DNA from: Telmatactis stephensoni | Lineage: Eukaryota; Cnidaria; Anthozoa; Actiniaria; Isophelliidae | Direction of reading: 5' to 3' | Assembly: GCA_029948255.1 (NCBI GenBank) | Contig: JALIZF010001432.1 | Location: 186,001 to 250,000 of the forward strand | Length of the DNA: 64,000 nucleotides | Part shown: in pieces, positions 40,401-52,400 of the stretch | Position numbering within the stretch: position 1 is the first letter of the stretch | How the letters are laid out: each line of letters opens with the position of its first letter | Notes under the pieces: model-generated | What the model was told of the DNA's origin: nothing | The model's input: the letters and a program-made list of their open reading frames with translations, nothing else | Databases searched by the model: none | Program-made: the position numbers and the translations under genes

Positions 40401-43400
40401 TTATTGATTTTCCTGACATCGGAATAAGTTTTATCGAAACATCTATGTTTTTTGAATTATTGTTGATGCAAAACTCTAAAGTCGACTTAATAATAACAGT
40501 GAAACATATTAATGAAACAAATATGTTATAAATAAATGTATGCTACCACAAGGGTTTAGTTTTTTAACTAGGATCTTCAAAGAATGAGAAATTATACATA
40601 GCTTTTCACCATCAGTTACCAACGGAAAAACATTACCGATGGTGACCGTGACACAAATGCTTCAAGCGCTTTAGAAAAGCCCAAAATTAAAACAATATAG
40701 TACCAAATCACTTCTACTAAACATTAAAATATCTTGTTTTTGTTAAACTTTAATTTTTAATAGATAGACTTACTTACAAAGAGAAAATTCACCATCAGTA
40801 CCGACGGTCACGGTGCCTGTGCTGCCTTGAGTAAATTATAATATATTCATGTTTACCAAAGGGTGACCAATTCTGGCAAAAGGGTGACCATGCAGTGAAA
40901 CTTGAGTCGGTGACGAGTTGTATAATAAGTGATATGCATTTTAATTAATGAAGAAGATGATAATATATTCATCGCTGGTGCATATTAATTACTTTCACCA
41001 TCTGTACCGACGGTAACCGTCGGTACAGATGGTCTATTTTGGACATTCTTGGAAGGAGCTAGAGGATCCCTACTCAGTTTCTAGAAATTATCAAGACTAT
41101 AGGCTCTGGAATATTGGCTACGACTAGTTGTCACGGACACGTGGTAAGCTCAAACAATGAATATCCAGACAAACTACATATAACATAGAATGTTGAATTT
41201 GATGTTCACGAAGCAGTTACGAACTCTACACAAAAAGATTAACTCGTTTCCCCGTAAAGCTATTATGAACCCATACAAGTGCTGGATGATTCCAATTTTA
41301 GTTTATCGTCGACAAGATGCATCCAAGAGGAACAAACTGATTGAAACAAAAGTTTGTTTTAGGCTAAGTTCACAGGGGACCGGTCGAATTTTTGACCGCA
41401 GTTAAAATTCGACCTTGTTAGACCGTAGTTGAAATTCGAGTTGTCATGCTGCTTTGCTTTTAAAATTATTGAATCGAAACTGACAAGAAATTGTGATTTT
41501 GGGTGTTAAAATATTGCGCCTCGAATAATTCAAAATCTGTTTATACTTATCTCTCCAAAATTCGTATGCTGCTAGGCAAAGTCCTAAATATTAACGCTTT
41601 ATGTGTCGCGTAAAATTTCTTGGGATATAAAACGGTGACGTCATCGTTTCGTCACTATGGTACCCCGATGTAAACAAAACACATACCATTATTAAAGAAC
41701 TTCAGTCTTTATGTAGTAAGTGAACGAAAGTTCATAACTGTGGGTGCTTTCATGTAAGAACTACAGCCGTTTGAAGTTGACCGGTCGAGCACTAGTGACA
41801 CGATTTTTGATGCAGACTGGCTAATCAGATTACCGTATTTAATCGTAGGATAGTCGTACTTGTAGATCAGCTAGGCACAGTCGTTCAAAGGACGATTAGC
41901 GTTAATCCAGGATTAAATCTAAAGAAATCGTTCATTTTAATCCTGGATTAGCGTTTACCGCCTTTCGAACAACCGGGCCCCCGCGAGTTTTAGAATTTGA
42001 TTCTCGGGATACATTTGTTTGGGAAAAATCCAATAATACGTTTAATTGTCTTTGTCTAACGAAAAAAAACCCATAGCTTCTTTAAGGCGCTGTTACACTC
42101 TGCAATTTTCCCAGCAACTTGTCTCGCAACGGCGTTGCACAAGTTGCAGAGAAAATTATGGCGCTGTTACACTGTGCAGTTTTCCCCAGCAACTTGCAAT
42201 ATTTTTGGCCAGTTGCTGGGGAAAATTGCACAGTGTAACAGCGCCATAATTTCCTCTGCAACTTGTTTTGCAACACCGTTGCGAGACAAGTTGCTGAGAA
42301 AATTGCACAGTGTAGCAGTGCCTTTAGAATCAGATAATTTTGAATTGTGACAAAAGTTTATATAAGAAACGCATGTTGGAATGTTTGGAATGCTACTCAT
42401 TCATTAGCCGTCTAGACGATTATATAGACAATCGTCTAGATTTGAAACCGAGATAACTTAAAAAGCATATGCTTGAGTCAAACGAATATAAACGTATCCT
42501 GTTACTATAACACCCTTGAAAACAATTTGAAATATGCAAATTTGCAGCATAGCTGGTCAGCTTATTAGCTTGTTTAATGCCGTCTACTTCAGAAATTTTT
42601 CACCGATTTTCATAGCTGATCATATGCATATACGCCTCTCACCTGACTTTGGTGCAGCTAAACCATGGCATGGTTAGGTGATTCTTAAAGCCAAAGGGTA
42701 CATCTGCATATTATTAGCCAGAGGGGGAACTCCTATATATAAGAGGGCAGGGATGCTCGTTGTACCTTTTAGGGGTCAAAATCAGCAATCTGGTACCTTT
42801 TAAGGTTTTTCAAATGTTATTGAACTACCAGAGACTAAGGTGTACCTTTTAGGGTGATTTTTTTGCTCTAGCATATATTAGATACAGAAGATAAGGATTG
42901 GATTACACGAGCACATCAGTATTGATTGCTAGAATAGATGGTATTTAAATAAACGCAATTGATTGGGGGTAAAAATCATGTGTTGCCACGCCCACCAGGA
43001 TAAGACTCGGGTCTTAGGGGCATTTTTGAAGTTTCCGATGAGCATCCCACCATTTTTCAATCAGAATGTCAATCCCCCAAGGATTATCAGTAGCTTTATG
43101 CAAAGGGTCTATAGATTATTGTAAATATTTAATAATATTTATTAATTATCTTTCAGAGGGTCAACAGCAGCACAAGCAACCAAAAGGTCCACGTAAGTAA
43201 TAAAATCCATTCTATATAAACAGATTAATGTGGAGTCTTTAGAATTTCAATGTCTTCACATCTGTTTTCTTGTAGCTCCATTGAAAGGAGACTGTTGGTT
43301 TTGTCTTGGCAGCCCTAAAGTTGAAAAACATCTTGTAGTTAGTGTAGGAAACTTGGTAAGATCATGGTCATTGTATCTCATTCAATTATAATGGGATTAT

Positions 43401-46400
43401 CTCATTCATTCCCATCACTTCCCTCCCTTTTTATTTTATTTTATTTTCTTAGTTCATTCATTCTGTCTTATTCAATCAGTGCTCCTGACACTGTTTCATT
43501 CCATTTTATTCTTTTGTTCTTCAGGCTATTTTCTGTTCTTATTTCTATTTCATTGTTTCATTTTCTGTGTCATTGTTAAACTCCTTTTCTTATTTTCATC
43601 CTTTATTCATTTTCAATGTATTTTAATTTTGTTTTTGCTATATTTCAGACCTATGTAGCTCTAGCTAAAGGAGGACTAGTTCCAGACCACATACTTATTT
43701 GTCCAATTGCACATTTTGAATCTTCTGTCAAGTTAACTGAGGTTAGATTAGTAATTGCATGCTACTGTTAATAGACTGTGAGCAGTCCCCCACTTTCACT
43801 CCAGAATCAGTGAAAAGAAGTGCTTTGAAAATACCTGTCACTCATCTGCATATTCAAAAAACTTGTCTTTACTGAATCTGGGGGGAAAAGTGGGACTGCT
43901 CGCAGTCTGTACTGTTAAGTGTTGGGTTTCCTGTGTTGGTAGTATCCTGAGGCCTATTTTCTCAAAAGTTCTGATATCTTTACAGGCCCAATACCTTACC
44001 AATCAATGTGTATGGTGGTTTCTCAGATATATTTGCACATTATTTTCAACTTTTTATGATAATTTTACAGAAACGTTTATGGGTGCATACATGTGCATTC
44101 ATAATATTTCCCATAAATTAACAGGTCTGTAAGGTTGTCAGGTGTGCCAAGAAATGGGCCTCTGACTTTTTATTAAATCTTCTGTGATAATTAAAGTTAG
44201 CTGTACTTTTTATTTCTCATTTCTTTATTTAGGACACACTTATGGAAATTGAAAAGTATCTTTTTGTCAATTTAATAGTAACACTTTTCATTGTCTATAA
44301 TTTGTTTGCATTTTGCATTTACTCGGCCATTGATTGATTGATTGATCTATCTCTCCATTATTCCTCCATTTAATTTCCACCCAAACACCCATCCATCCAT
44401 CCATCCATCCATCCTTCCCTCCATCCATCCATCCATCCATCCATCCATCCATCGCTCATTGTCCAGTTATAAGAACAAAATCAAGCAACTTGATCTCTGC
44501 TCCGAATACAATAATTAGTTTGATTTTTCCTATCCTTAACTATCTATAACTGTATTTTGTAAATACTCTCATTGTAACATATTATTCTTGTAATTTTATG
44601 ATTCTATAACGACCTCTAGGTAGACCAATTTTAAGTAATTTGTTTGTACTTAAAGTTGATAGGGCATTCGTTTTTAAATAAAGTTATCTTATCTTATCTT
44701 ATCCATTCATCCATCTATCCATCCATCCATCCATCTATCCATCCATCCATCTATCCATCCATCCATCTATCCGTCTATCCGTCTATCCATCCATCCCTCC
44801 ATCCCTCCATCTACTTATTCAACCAAGCTACCTTAACTCCAGTCATTAAGATACAAACAAGCTCTAAGGAGAATGTTCCAAGACAATGACAAGTCCTGTG
44901 TTATCTTTGAAAGAAACTTCTACACTCAACACCTACAGCTACAGGTAGGCTGAATACAATTTTTACTAGTGATGTCACCATAGTGTTTTTTAAAGCCAGA
45001 ATACAGTCTTGAGTCCTTACTCCGGGCCACTAGCTAAGGCTTAATTTGATATTTGCATAAAATGCAGTCAGTACAAAATATATGTTGTTAATTACAGTAC
45101 TATACAGTCAGTGTTATTGAATTTTGAACAGGCCACTTTGTTCATATTGACAGCAGGTTTTTGCATGCCATTCCCCCATCCCCTCTACCCTGCAATATTC
45201 CACATCTTCTTCCCCCTTCCCTCCTACCCATCCCCTCCCTCTCCACCTCTTAGGGCGTGCTACTATGAAGGCCAGTTTTTGGAAAAGACCTGAGCTTTTA
45301 GCAATGTGCAACATTATTTGAAGGTTGTTCCTATACCTGACATGGATGATGAATCATTAAAGAAAATATTCCGAGAAGAAGCTGACATGAGAGGAATGCA
45401 GATGAGAGATGTACCTGCTGGTACAGCATTGACAGAGGTAACAATTGGATTGATGATAGTGATAACTAATTAATGATGATGATGGTTGGAGATGATAAGC
45501 AGGGAAAAGTTTAGGGAGGGGTCCAGGGGGTGTGCAATACTGGTCCACTTTGGCCCATTTTCCTCCACACAGTTTCTGTACCTGACGACATAAAGTTCTT
45601 TTTTCCTGAGCTGTCGAAGCTTGTCCCCTGATGAACTCATGCTGGGACCAAATCACCCATGTATTAAATACACCCTAATTCAGGTCTACTTTTGGCAGGC
45701 TGTTCCTATTGGTGCACCATACTTTGTTGTAGAGTTTAACAATGGAGATAGATTATTACACAGAGTTAAAGGCAAAATGGACCTACAGTTTGGAAGGTAA
45801 TATTCCATATTTCTTACAGCTACCTTATTATAAGAAATTAACGCTCCACGAAATTTAAGTATTGGAAATTAACGCGACTTATATTAAGGTGGCTCGACTG
45901 GGTTTTGTTTGAGGCGCACCTCCGCTGTTTGATCGCAAAATGCGTCGCGGCAAAAAACTTATTTTCAAAAAAAATTCCACAGCAAGTCTAGGGATAGATT
46001 AAAGTTTCTTTTGACGTTTAAATCATTTTGATCGGAGTTTTCAATAATCTATAGTGGCGGCATGGCGATTTTCATAAACCCGATTTTTTGGAAAAACTAG
46101 AGTTTTGTACAAAACCGCATTTTTTGTTTCATAAAATCTAGATCAAGTTCTGCACTCTTACTCAGCTTCAACGATTTCTAGGGAAGCGTTTTCGAATAAA
46201 ACGCGCTTGAACTTTTACGCATCAAAAAAGTAAACAATTCCAAGCATTCAGTTTACTTGGCCGAAAACCTTACTTTTAGGACTCGGAAAAAGCTTGTTTT
46301 GAGCTCACATTGTCGACACGTTCAATAACTGTTCGTTTGGAAAAGTAGAACAAAATTGCGTCGCACGATTTTGAGAAATCTGAATTTAGGTCAAGTTGAT

Positions 46401-49400
46401 AGAGGTGCGCCTTTTCATCGTTTGCTTATCATTTCACTTATAAAAAGCTAGAAAACTAAAGATTCCCTCGATATATTTTTTTCTTACATCAGTATCAGCA
46501 TTTTCACCAAGTTGTTTCTTGATCCTACACATTTCATGGCCATTGAAGCATTGTAAGATATCCAAAATAAATTATAAAAACGTAAATTTTTAGACCGCTT
46601 ACTTCGGGTTGACGTTGTTTTGGTCGTCAAGCATCTCCATTGTCCAGTTTTTTTCTGAATTTGTGAATTCCGATTCTGCTTGTTGCACTCATCCTTTGGA
46701 ATAACGGTCTTTTCGCTACCATGGTACTTTCGCTACCACTCGTTCCAGTACTTTCGCTACCATCCTACAGTCGTTTCGCTAACATGTGATAGTATGTTCG
46801 CTACCCTCAATATTTGAAGCTTAAAAGGTTAGTTTACAAGAGGTTTATTTTTTTATGGCTTCTAGGTGTTAATTATAACTTTTTAGAATTATTTTTTGAT
46901 GTAAGGAAGCATAATTTTGAGTGCCGTGTCATGTCGGTGAACAAGTGAACGTTCGCTGTCTTCGCTACCAAATTGTTTTGAATGTCCCAAAAGATTGGTT
47001 TATCACCGTTTATCTTCGTAAATTAGAAACGAGAAAACTTTTATAGCTTTACAAGCGTGAATTAACCGTTGTAATTTTGATGTTGTTTGTTTATGTCTTC
47101 GAATGAAGTTTAAATGAAGTTTAGCCAAATGGATGCCAAGAAAATTCGATGCCAAACTAAACCGTTGGTGAACAGTGATGATTGTGTGAGAAGTGGTGGT
47201 TGACATACACAGTGGATACCATTCTGGAATCGAACCAGAACACAGAGATAAATCCAAAGATAAATCTAAGTGCGAACCTTCTGGAATTTGTGTGGTGTAT
47301 GCCAGTGTTTTGTAAGTACGAGTGCCTGGTCGGCTATTGTGTATGTAGACTTCATGGCGAGAGTCAGTTAAAACATCATCCTCAATCAACCCTGCATGTC
47401 TTTCTGCACGCAGGGAATAAATAAACAGCAGTGAGCTTGCCTAGGATGCTGACAGCTGTGAGCAGACCTGTCAGCATTGTTCTCCCTAGGACGGCTGGTG
47501 TCTATTTACTCCCCCCGTACAACTGGCCCATTCAGCCTTGAACAAGCTCGTAGGAGCTCGTGGGCAGTCTTTCGTCGTTCCTCAAAAGCTTCCCATTCTT
47601 TGAAGATCCTGGTCTGTAGAGTCCGGTATTTCTTCCTCTGGATCCTCTTCAGCTTGTGCTCTGACACCAGTCGGACTTGAAGGTCAACGAGGTTGGATTC
47701 CTGATGGAGCAGCTGGATCAACAGGTAGAATGGGAGCTGGCTCTTTCCTGCTCTTCTGTTCAAGGCATTATGCCAGCCCTCCACATCATTATTTGTTCGG
47801 ACTGGCATCCCATAAATGGACCAGGCTTTTGGTGGCCACCGTTTGCTCCTGATCCAAGTCTTGGATATATACTTTGTGAAGCTCTCAAGGGCTGATTTTG
47901 GCGGTGCTGACGTTTGAAGCTCTTCAAACTGGGCTATGATCTCTTTGGCTGGTAAAAATGGAAGGGCCATGCATTTACGAATGAACTTGAAGGTACCATC
48001 GTCTTTTTGGTATGCTACTTGAAGTCCAAGCTCTTGAACCTATGAAGATAAACAAACAAATAACTGTAAGTTGACATTCTCTAATTATAAATGCATAAAA
48101 GGAGACCCTAATTTCATTTGAATAAGAAGGGAATAGTATCAAAAGGACCCATTTTATAATGAAATGTAATGGATGATGACTTTTTATTCACCTTCCTCCA
48201 CAGGGCCTGTGTCCAGTGGAAGGCACAACCTTTCAGCTTTACTTCAGGGTAAATCTTTCCCATTGCTTTCCATTCAGCCTTTTCAAAGTCAGCTACCGCC
48301 CTCTTCACCTTAGCCATAGGTACAAGACTTTTTACTTTCTTGAAAACCTGAAAAATAAAAAAAAACATTTGAGTATTCTATTACTTTAAAGTCTTTTTAT
48401 TAGCATCTAATTATTTTCATTTGCTTACAGTCAAAGTAAGAAAACTAACAATACCTAAAATATGCTTGGAATGTTTAAAGTGATGTAAACAATATTGGAG
48501 TCACAAAAACACTTTTATCATATTTTAGGTGCTTGTGGTTTTCTTAGTGTTACTGTAATAAGTAGTGCCAGGGATATTGAATTAATCAAGTGGTTCTTTG
48601 GTTTTGTTTTAGGCAAAAGTAAAGTCAAGATTCATTGTGTTACCTCAATGTAATCCTTGCTTGTTCGTCTCGACATGAGCACAAAGAGAAGGGGGACTTG
48701 CTTCTCATGCTCTCCACTTGAGATGAAGGCATTTAAGGTGAAGAGCTGGACGAAGGGTGGCCGGCATAACTTGAATGTTCCATCCATGTACCAGGTTTTG
48801 GCACGTGCCAGGATCTGCAACTGGTTGTTGCTGGCAAAGATGACGTGGCGATGGTCACCCACACTGACTTCCCCCAGGAAAAAATCATTTGGTAAATGAC
48901 CTTCATCCAGGGAGAAGTCCATGTCTGTGGGGTCTGGTGGCCTCTGAGATTGGCGGACCTTATTAGCAGCTCTGGCGAGGTATTCAATCTTAGGAAGCGT
49001 TGGGCAGGGCTCCCCACTGATTCTCTCCAATAGTACCTAACAAAATAAAAAGAATAGCATTCAGTAAGCCCCACTACCCCCCTATTTTAATATAAGCCAT
49101 TGAAATTGCTGTTTGAAATTATCATACTCGGAGCCACTCGGAAGGTTTACGAAAGGCAAACAAGAGCGGCATATCGGAATTCACAAGCTCAGAAAAAAAC
49201 TGGACAATGGAGATGCTTGACGACCAAAACAACGTCAACTTCGTCAACGTTCTACTTTTCCAAACGAACAGTTATTGAACGTGTCAACAATGTGAGCTCA
49301 AAACAAGCTTTTTCCGAGTCCTAAAAGTAAGGTTTTCGGCCAAGTAAACTGAATGCTTGGAATTGTTTACTTTTTTGATGCGTAAAAGTTCAAGCGCGTT

Positions 49401-52400
49401 TTATTCGAAAACGCTTCCCTAGAAATCGTTGAAGCTGAGTAAGAGTGCAGAACTTGATCTAGATTTTATGAAACAATAAATGCGGTTTTGTACAAAACTC
49501 TAGTTTTTCCAAAAAATCGGGTTTATGAAAATCGCCATGCCGCCACTATAGATTATTGAAAACTCCGATCAAAATGATTTAAACGTCAAAAGAAACTTTA
49601 ATCTATCCCTAGACTTGCTGTGGAATTTTTTTTGAAAATAAGTTTTTTGCCGCGACGCATTTTGCGATCAAACAGCGGAGGTTCGCCTCAAACAAAACCC
49701 AGTCGAGCCACCCTAACGTGAATCGAGGGCAAAAATACTTCCTATTTAATATGCAATCATGCGTAACAAAGACTATATAATAAGCGAGAACAATCCAACC
49801 CAATCACTTGTCGGTTGAGCGGCTAGCGGATCGAGTTCTACTCTGCACATGGAGCTTCGCAGTCCCCAAGAAATCCAAGTACCAACTCTGAGAGAAGGCC
49901 AAGAAAGTAGTATTCCCATAGCATCTTCATGCCGCTCTTGTTAGCTGCAAGGTATACTATTTCTGGTTGTTTTTTCTGTGCTTTCCTATCTTTTGAATTC
50001 GAATTTCGTGAGGTCGTAATTTCTAGTGTGTTCTCGTTTTGCTCTAGTTATTTAGGAGCCTCGTTTTATAATTCGTAACACAAACTTTGTTAGTTTGGGA
50101 GCTAGTTTAACTCCCCTTGTACGGTAGATTTTTATTGCCAGCACGTTTTCAATGTTAGCTTTAGGAATTTAAGTTCTTTCTGTTTCTTGCTAAAACTTAT
50201 TTTAGTTTTGGAAGCTCTTTTTTAAAGCGTCCATGATTAAAAGCGTATATTTATCTTTACGGAGTATTTGTCCTGAGACTACCCAGAGACGATGTATGTT
50301 CTATTTTCTAGTTAGAGTTTTAATACCTGGTTGTGGCCAGAGGAAAAGTACTAATACCTGGTTGTGGCCAGAGGAAAAGTACTAATACCTGGTTGTGGCC
50401 AGAGGAAAATGAATAATACCTGGTTGTGGCCAGAGGAAAATGAATAATACCTGGTTGTGGCCAGAGGAAAATGAATAATACCTGGTTGTGGCCAGAGGAA
50501 AGTTATAATACCTGGTTGTGGCCAGAGGAAAGTTACAAATACCTGGTTGTGGCCAGAGAAAAGTATAAAATGCTTCAGGTCGGGGCCAAATTTGATATAC
50601 CGGTCGTGGACGAAGAAAAGTAAAATGCTTGTTTTTTTTAGTTAAAATCATCGGCCTGAAATTCAAAGGTTTCTGTCTTTTGTAGTTTTAAGATTGTAAT
50701 TTCCATATTTCCTACAAAGCATTACTCAATTGTAAGTGCCGTTGATTGGGTTTTTGTTTATCATAGGATCTGTTCTTTGTTCAGTTTCAAATACCCCATA
50801 ATGATTTGTCTTTCGTTTTTTCGTGCATGTGTATCTTAGCCTAATATTTAATTTATTCATCGAAATCCCTCGTGTACACATAGTTAGCTATGGTGTACAG
50901 TTCCTCGTGTCAGTTCAGCCCCAATTAACGAAAGGAATGTAGCGTGGTCGTGGCCAACTTAAATGTTTGTTGGCGGTAGTGGCCGCTAGGATTTTGAGTC
51001 GTCTTATTCTAGCTCTTTCGATTTTTCAATTTTGAATCCAAGGGATGCAGCGTGGTTGAGACCCGCAATTTAAATGATCAGTAAGACTGACTCCGTTTAA
51101 AGTCGGTTTAAGACAGTTTTTGAGACAGTTCTGTGGGATTGAGGCCCTGCAAGTTTTAAGTTTTCGGTTGTGGCAGACGAAATTTGATTTTCAAATTACC
51201 CGGGCGTTTATTAGTCTCCCTCGCAGCCGTGTTTAGCCTCGTCACGCAACGCTCCCTTGGAAAAACACGGCTGCTTCAATGGGCGCTACATTCCATTCCA
51301 AGTCCTTAACCAATCAGAGCTTGACTCTCAAAATCAAGGAGTCATTCGCGCCAAAAATGCCAAAAGGTCTACATATAGCGTTCCGTTGACTTGGAGAATA
51401 ATTGGATTAACCTCGGATCCCAAAACAACAGCTAGTTTACAAACACTTCACTTCGTTTCATTCGAAGTGTCTGGTATCATTTGAGAACAGAGGAGGAGCG
51501 CACACCTTCCCAAGATACATTGCGCCTTTGAAACATGGATTTGTACAAAATTTATGGTGGAAACGGAGCTAATTTTTGGTCGTTGTATTGAGATGCAGAA
51601 ATGAATTCCTTTACGAATATGAAGAAGTGGTAAAAGAGCTTTCAAACTATTACAAATTTAGCTAATTTTGACATTTCTAAAGGTTTGTAATTTAGATTTG
51701 AACTTGAAGTACATTGGGGCCTGAAGAAAATACCCAATATTCAAATATCGCTTTCTTTAAAACGAATCAATATAAAGTGGTTCTGATTATAGTGTTTTAT
51801 AGAGCGATCCTTCCCCTTTTTTGTGGTCTCAAAGTGACCCTTAGTGACCCAGGATTTCAATTCGAAATTTTAGAATTTATGCGTGATGTTTTGACGTCAA
51901 ACACAAGCAGCGTGTAGCCGTTGCTGATAAACCACTGGCTCAGTGTCTGGGTTTAAAATCGCGTCAATATGCATCATAGTAAAATAACACTTTGCTTTTG
52001 GATTGTGATAGTAATTCAGGCATCATATGAAAGGCGTAATGATAAAAATACGACATGTTCTTAAAGCATAACGACTATAACGCTCGGGAAATAAACTAAT
52101 TTCAGCCGTGACCTTTGGCGTTATCCGATCCTTGCTTCGGTGTTATTTATATTCTCAATCTAAAGTTTCATTGAAGTTTGTTCTTCAATGGCTAGCAATC
52201 CAAAATTTTAAAATTAAAGATTTAGTTTTACAAGTTTAACTTTATTTTACATGTTGTATCACATATTTCGAGAATTAACTGCTCACGAACTTGGACCATG
52301 CAGTTCAATCACAAGATTCAGCATAAAGCGTCGCTTCATCCAGCGTATTAATCTTAACATTAATTATTTTTATGACAAAGAATTGATACTTCAAGCTACA

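Larger units (their letters stand above)
31970..41050. mobile_element. 9.1-kb TIR element carrying two satellite arrays
   Basis: The termini are inverted. The left is TTGTCCAAAATAGACCATCT and the right is AGATGGTCTATTTTGGACAT. Both are followed inward by ACCGTCGGTACAGATGGT-type blocks and by a matching AATTAATATGCA / TGCATATTAATT segment. A direct 9-bp GGAAGGAGC flanks both sides (31961-31969 and 41051-41059), the length made by Mutator-like transposases. The interior holds a 111-bp satellite (32150-34030), a MULE fragment, a 0.7-kb foldback, terminal-hairpin element A1 and a second ~100-bp satellite (39660-40440). I find no transposase ORF, so it is non-autonomous or gutted. Confidence 0.65.
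45888..49712. mobile_element. 3.8-kb long-TIR element carrying a MULE-type transposase
   Basis: TIRs of roughly 480 bp run from GGTGGCTCGACTGGGTTTTG (45888) to about 46350, inverted at about 49250-49712 ending CAAAACCCAGTCGAGCCACC. Inverted similarity resumes at 46605-46690 against 49155-49245, so the left TIR has a ~250-bp insertion or the right a deletion. The transposase is on the minus strand. TTAA precedes the left end and CTAA follows the right. I find no 9-bp duplication, so the right junction may be rearranged. Confidence 0.78.

Noticed and set aside
47215..47245. Perfect tRNA B-box GGTTCGATTCC on the minus strand
   Set aside because: No A-box at the right distance and no cloverleaf; likely chance or a very decayed SINE.
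47003..47389. 128-codon minus-strand ORF downstream of the transposase
   Set aside because: No recognisable motif; low-complexity [10 protein letters not shown] stretch comes from a short DNA repeat; lies between transposase stop and TIR.
50321..50565. Regular short repeats that could be taken for a CRISPR array
   Set aside because: Repeats abut without unique spacers and the genome is eukaryotic; this is a 31-bp minisatellite.
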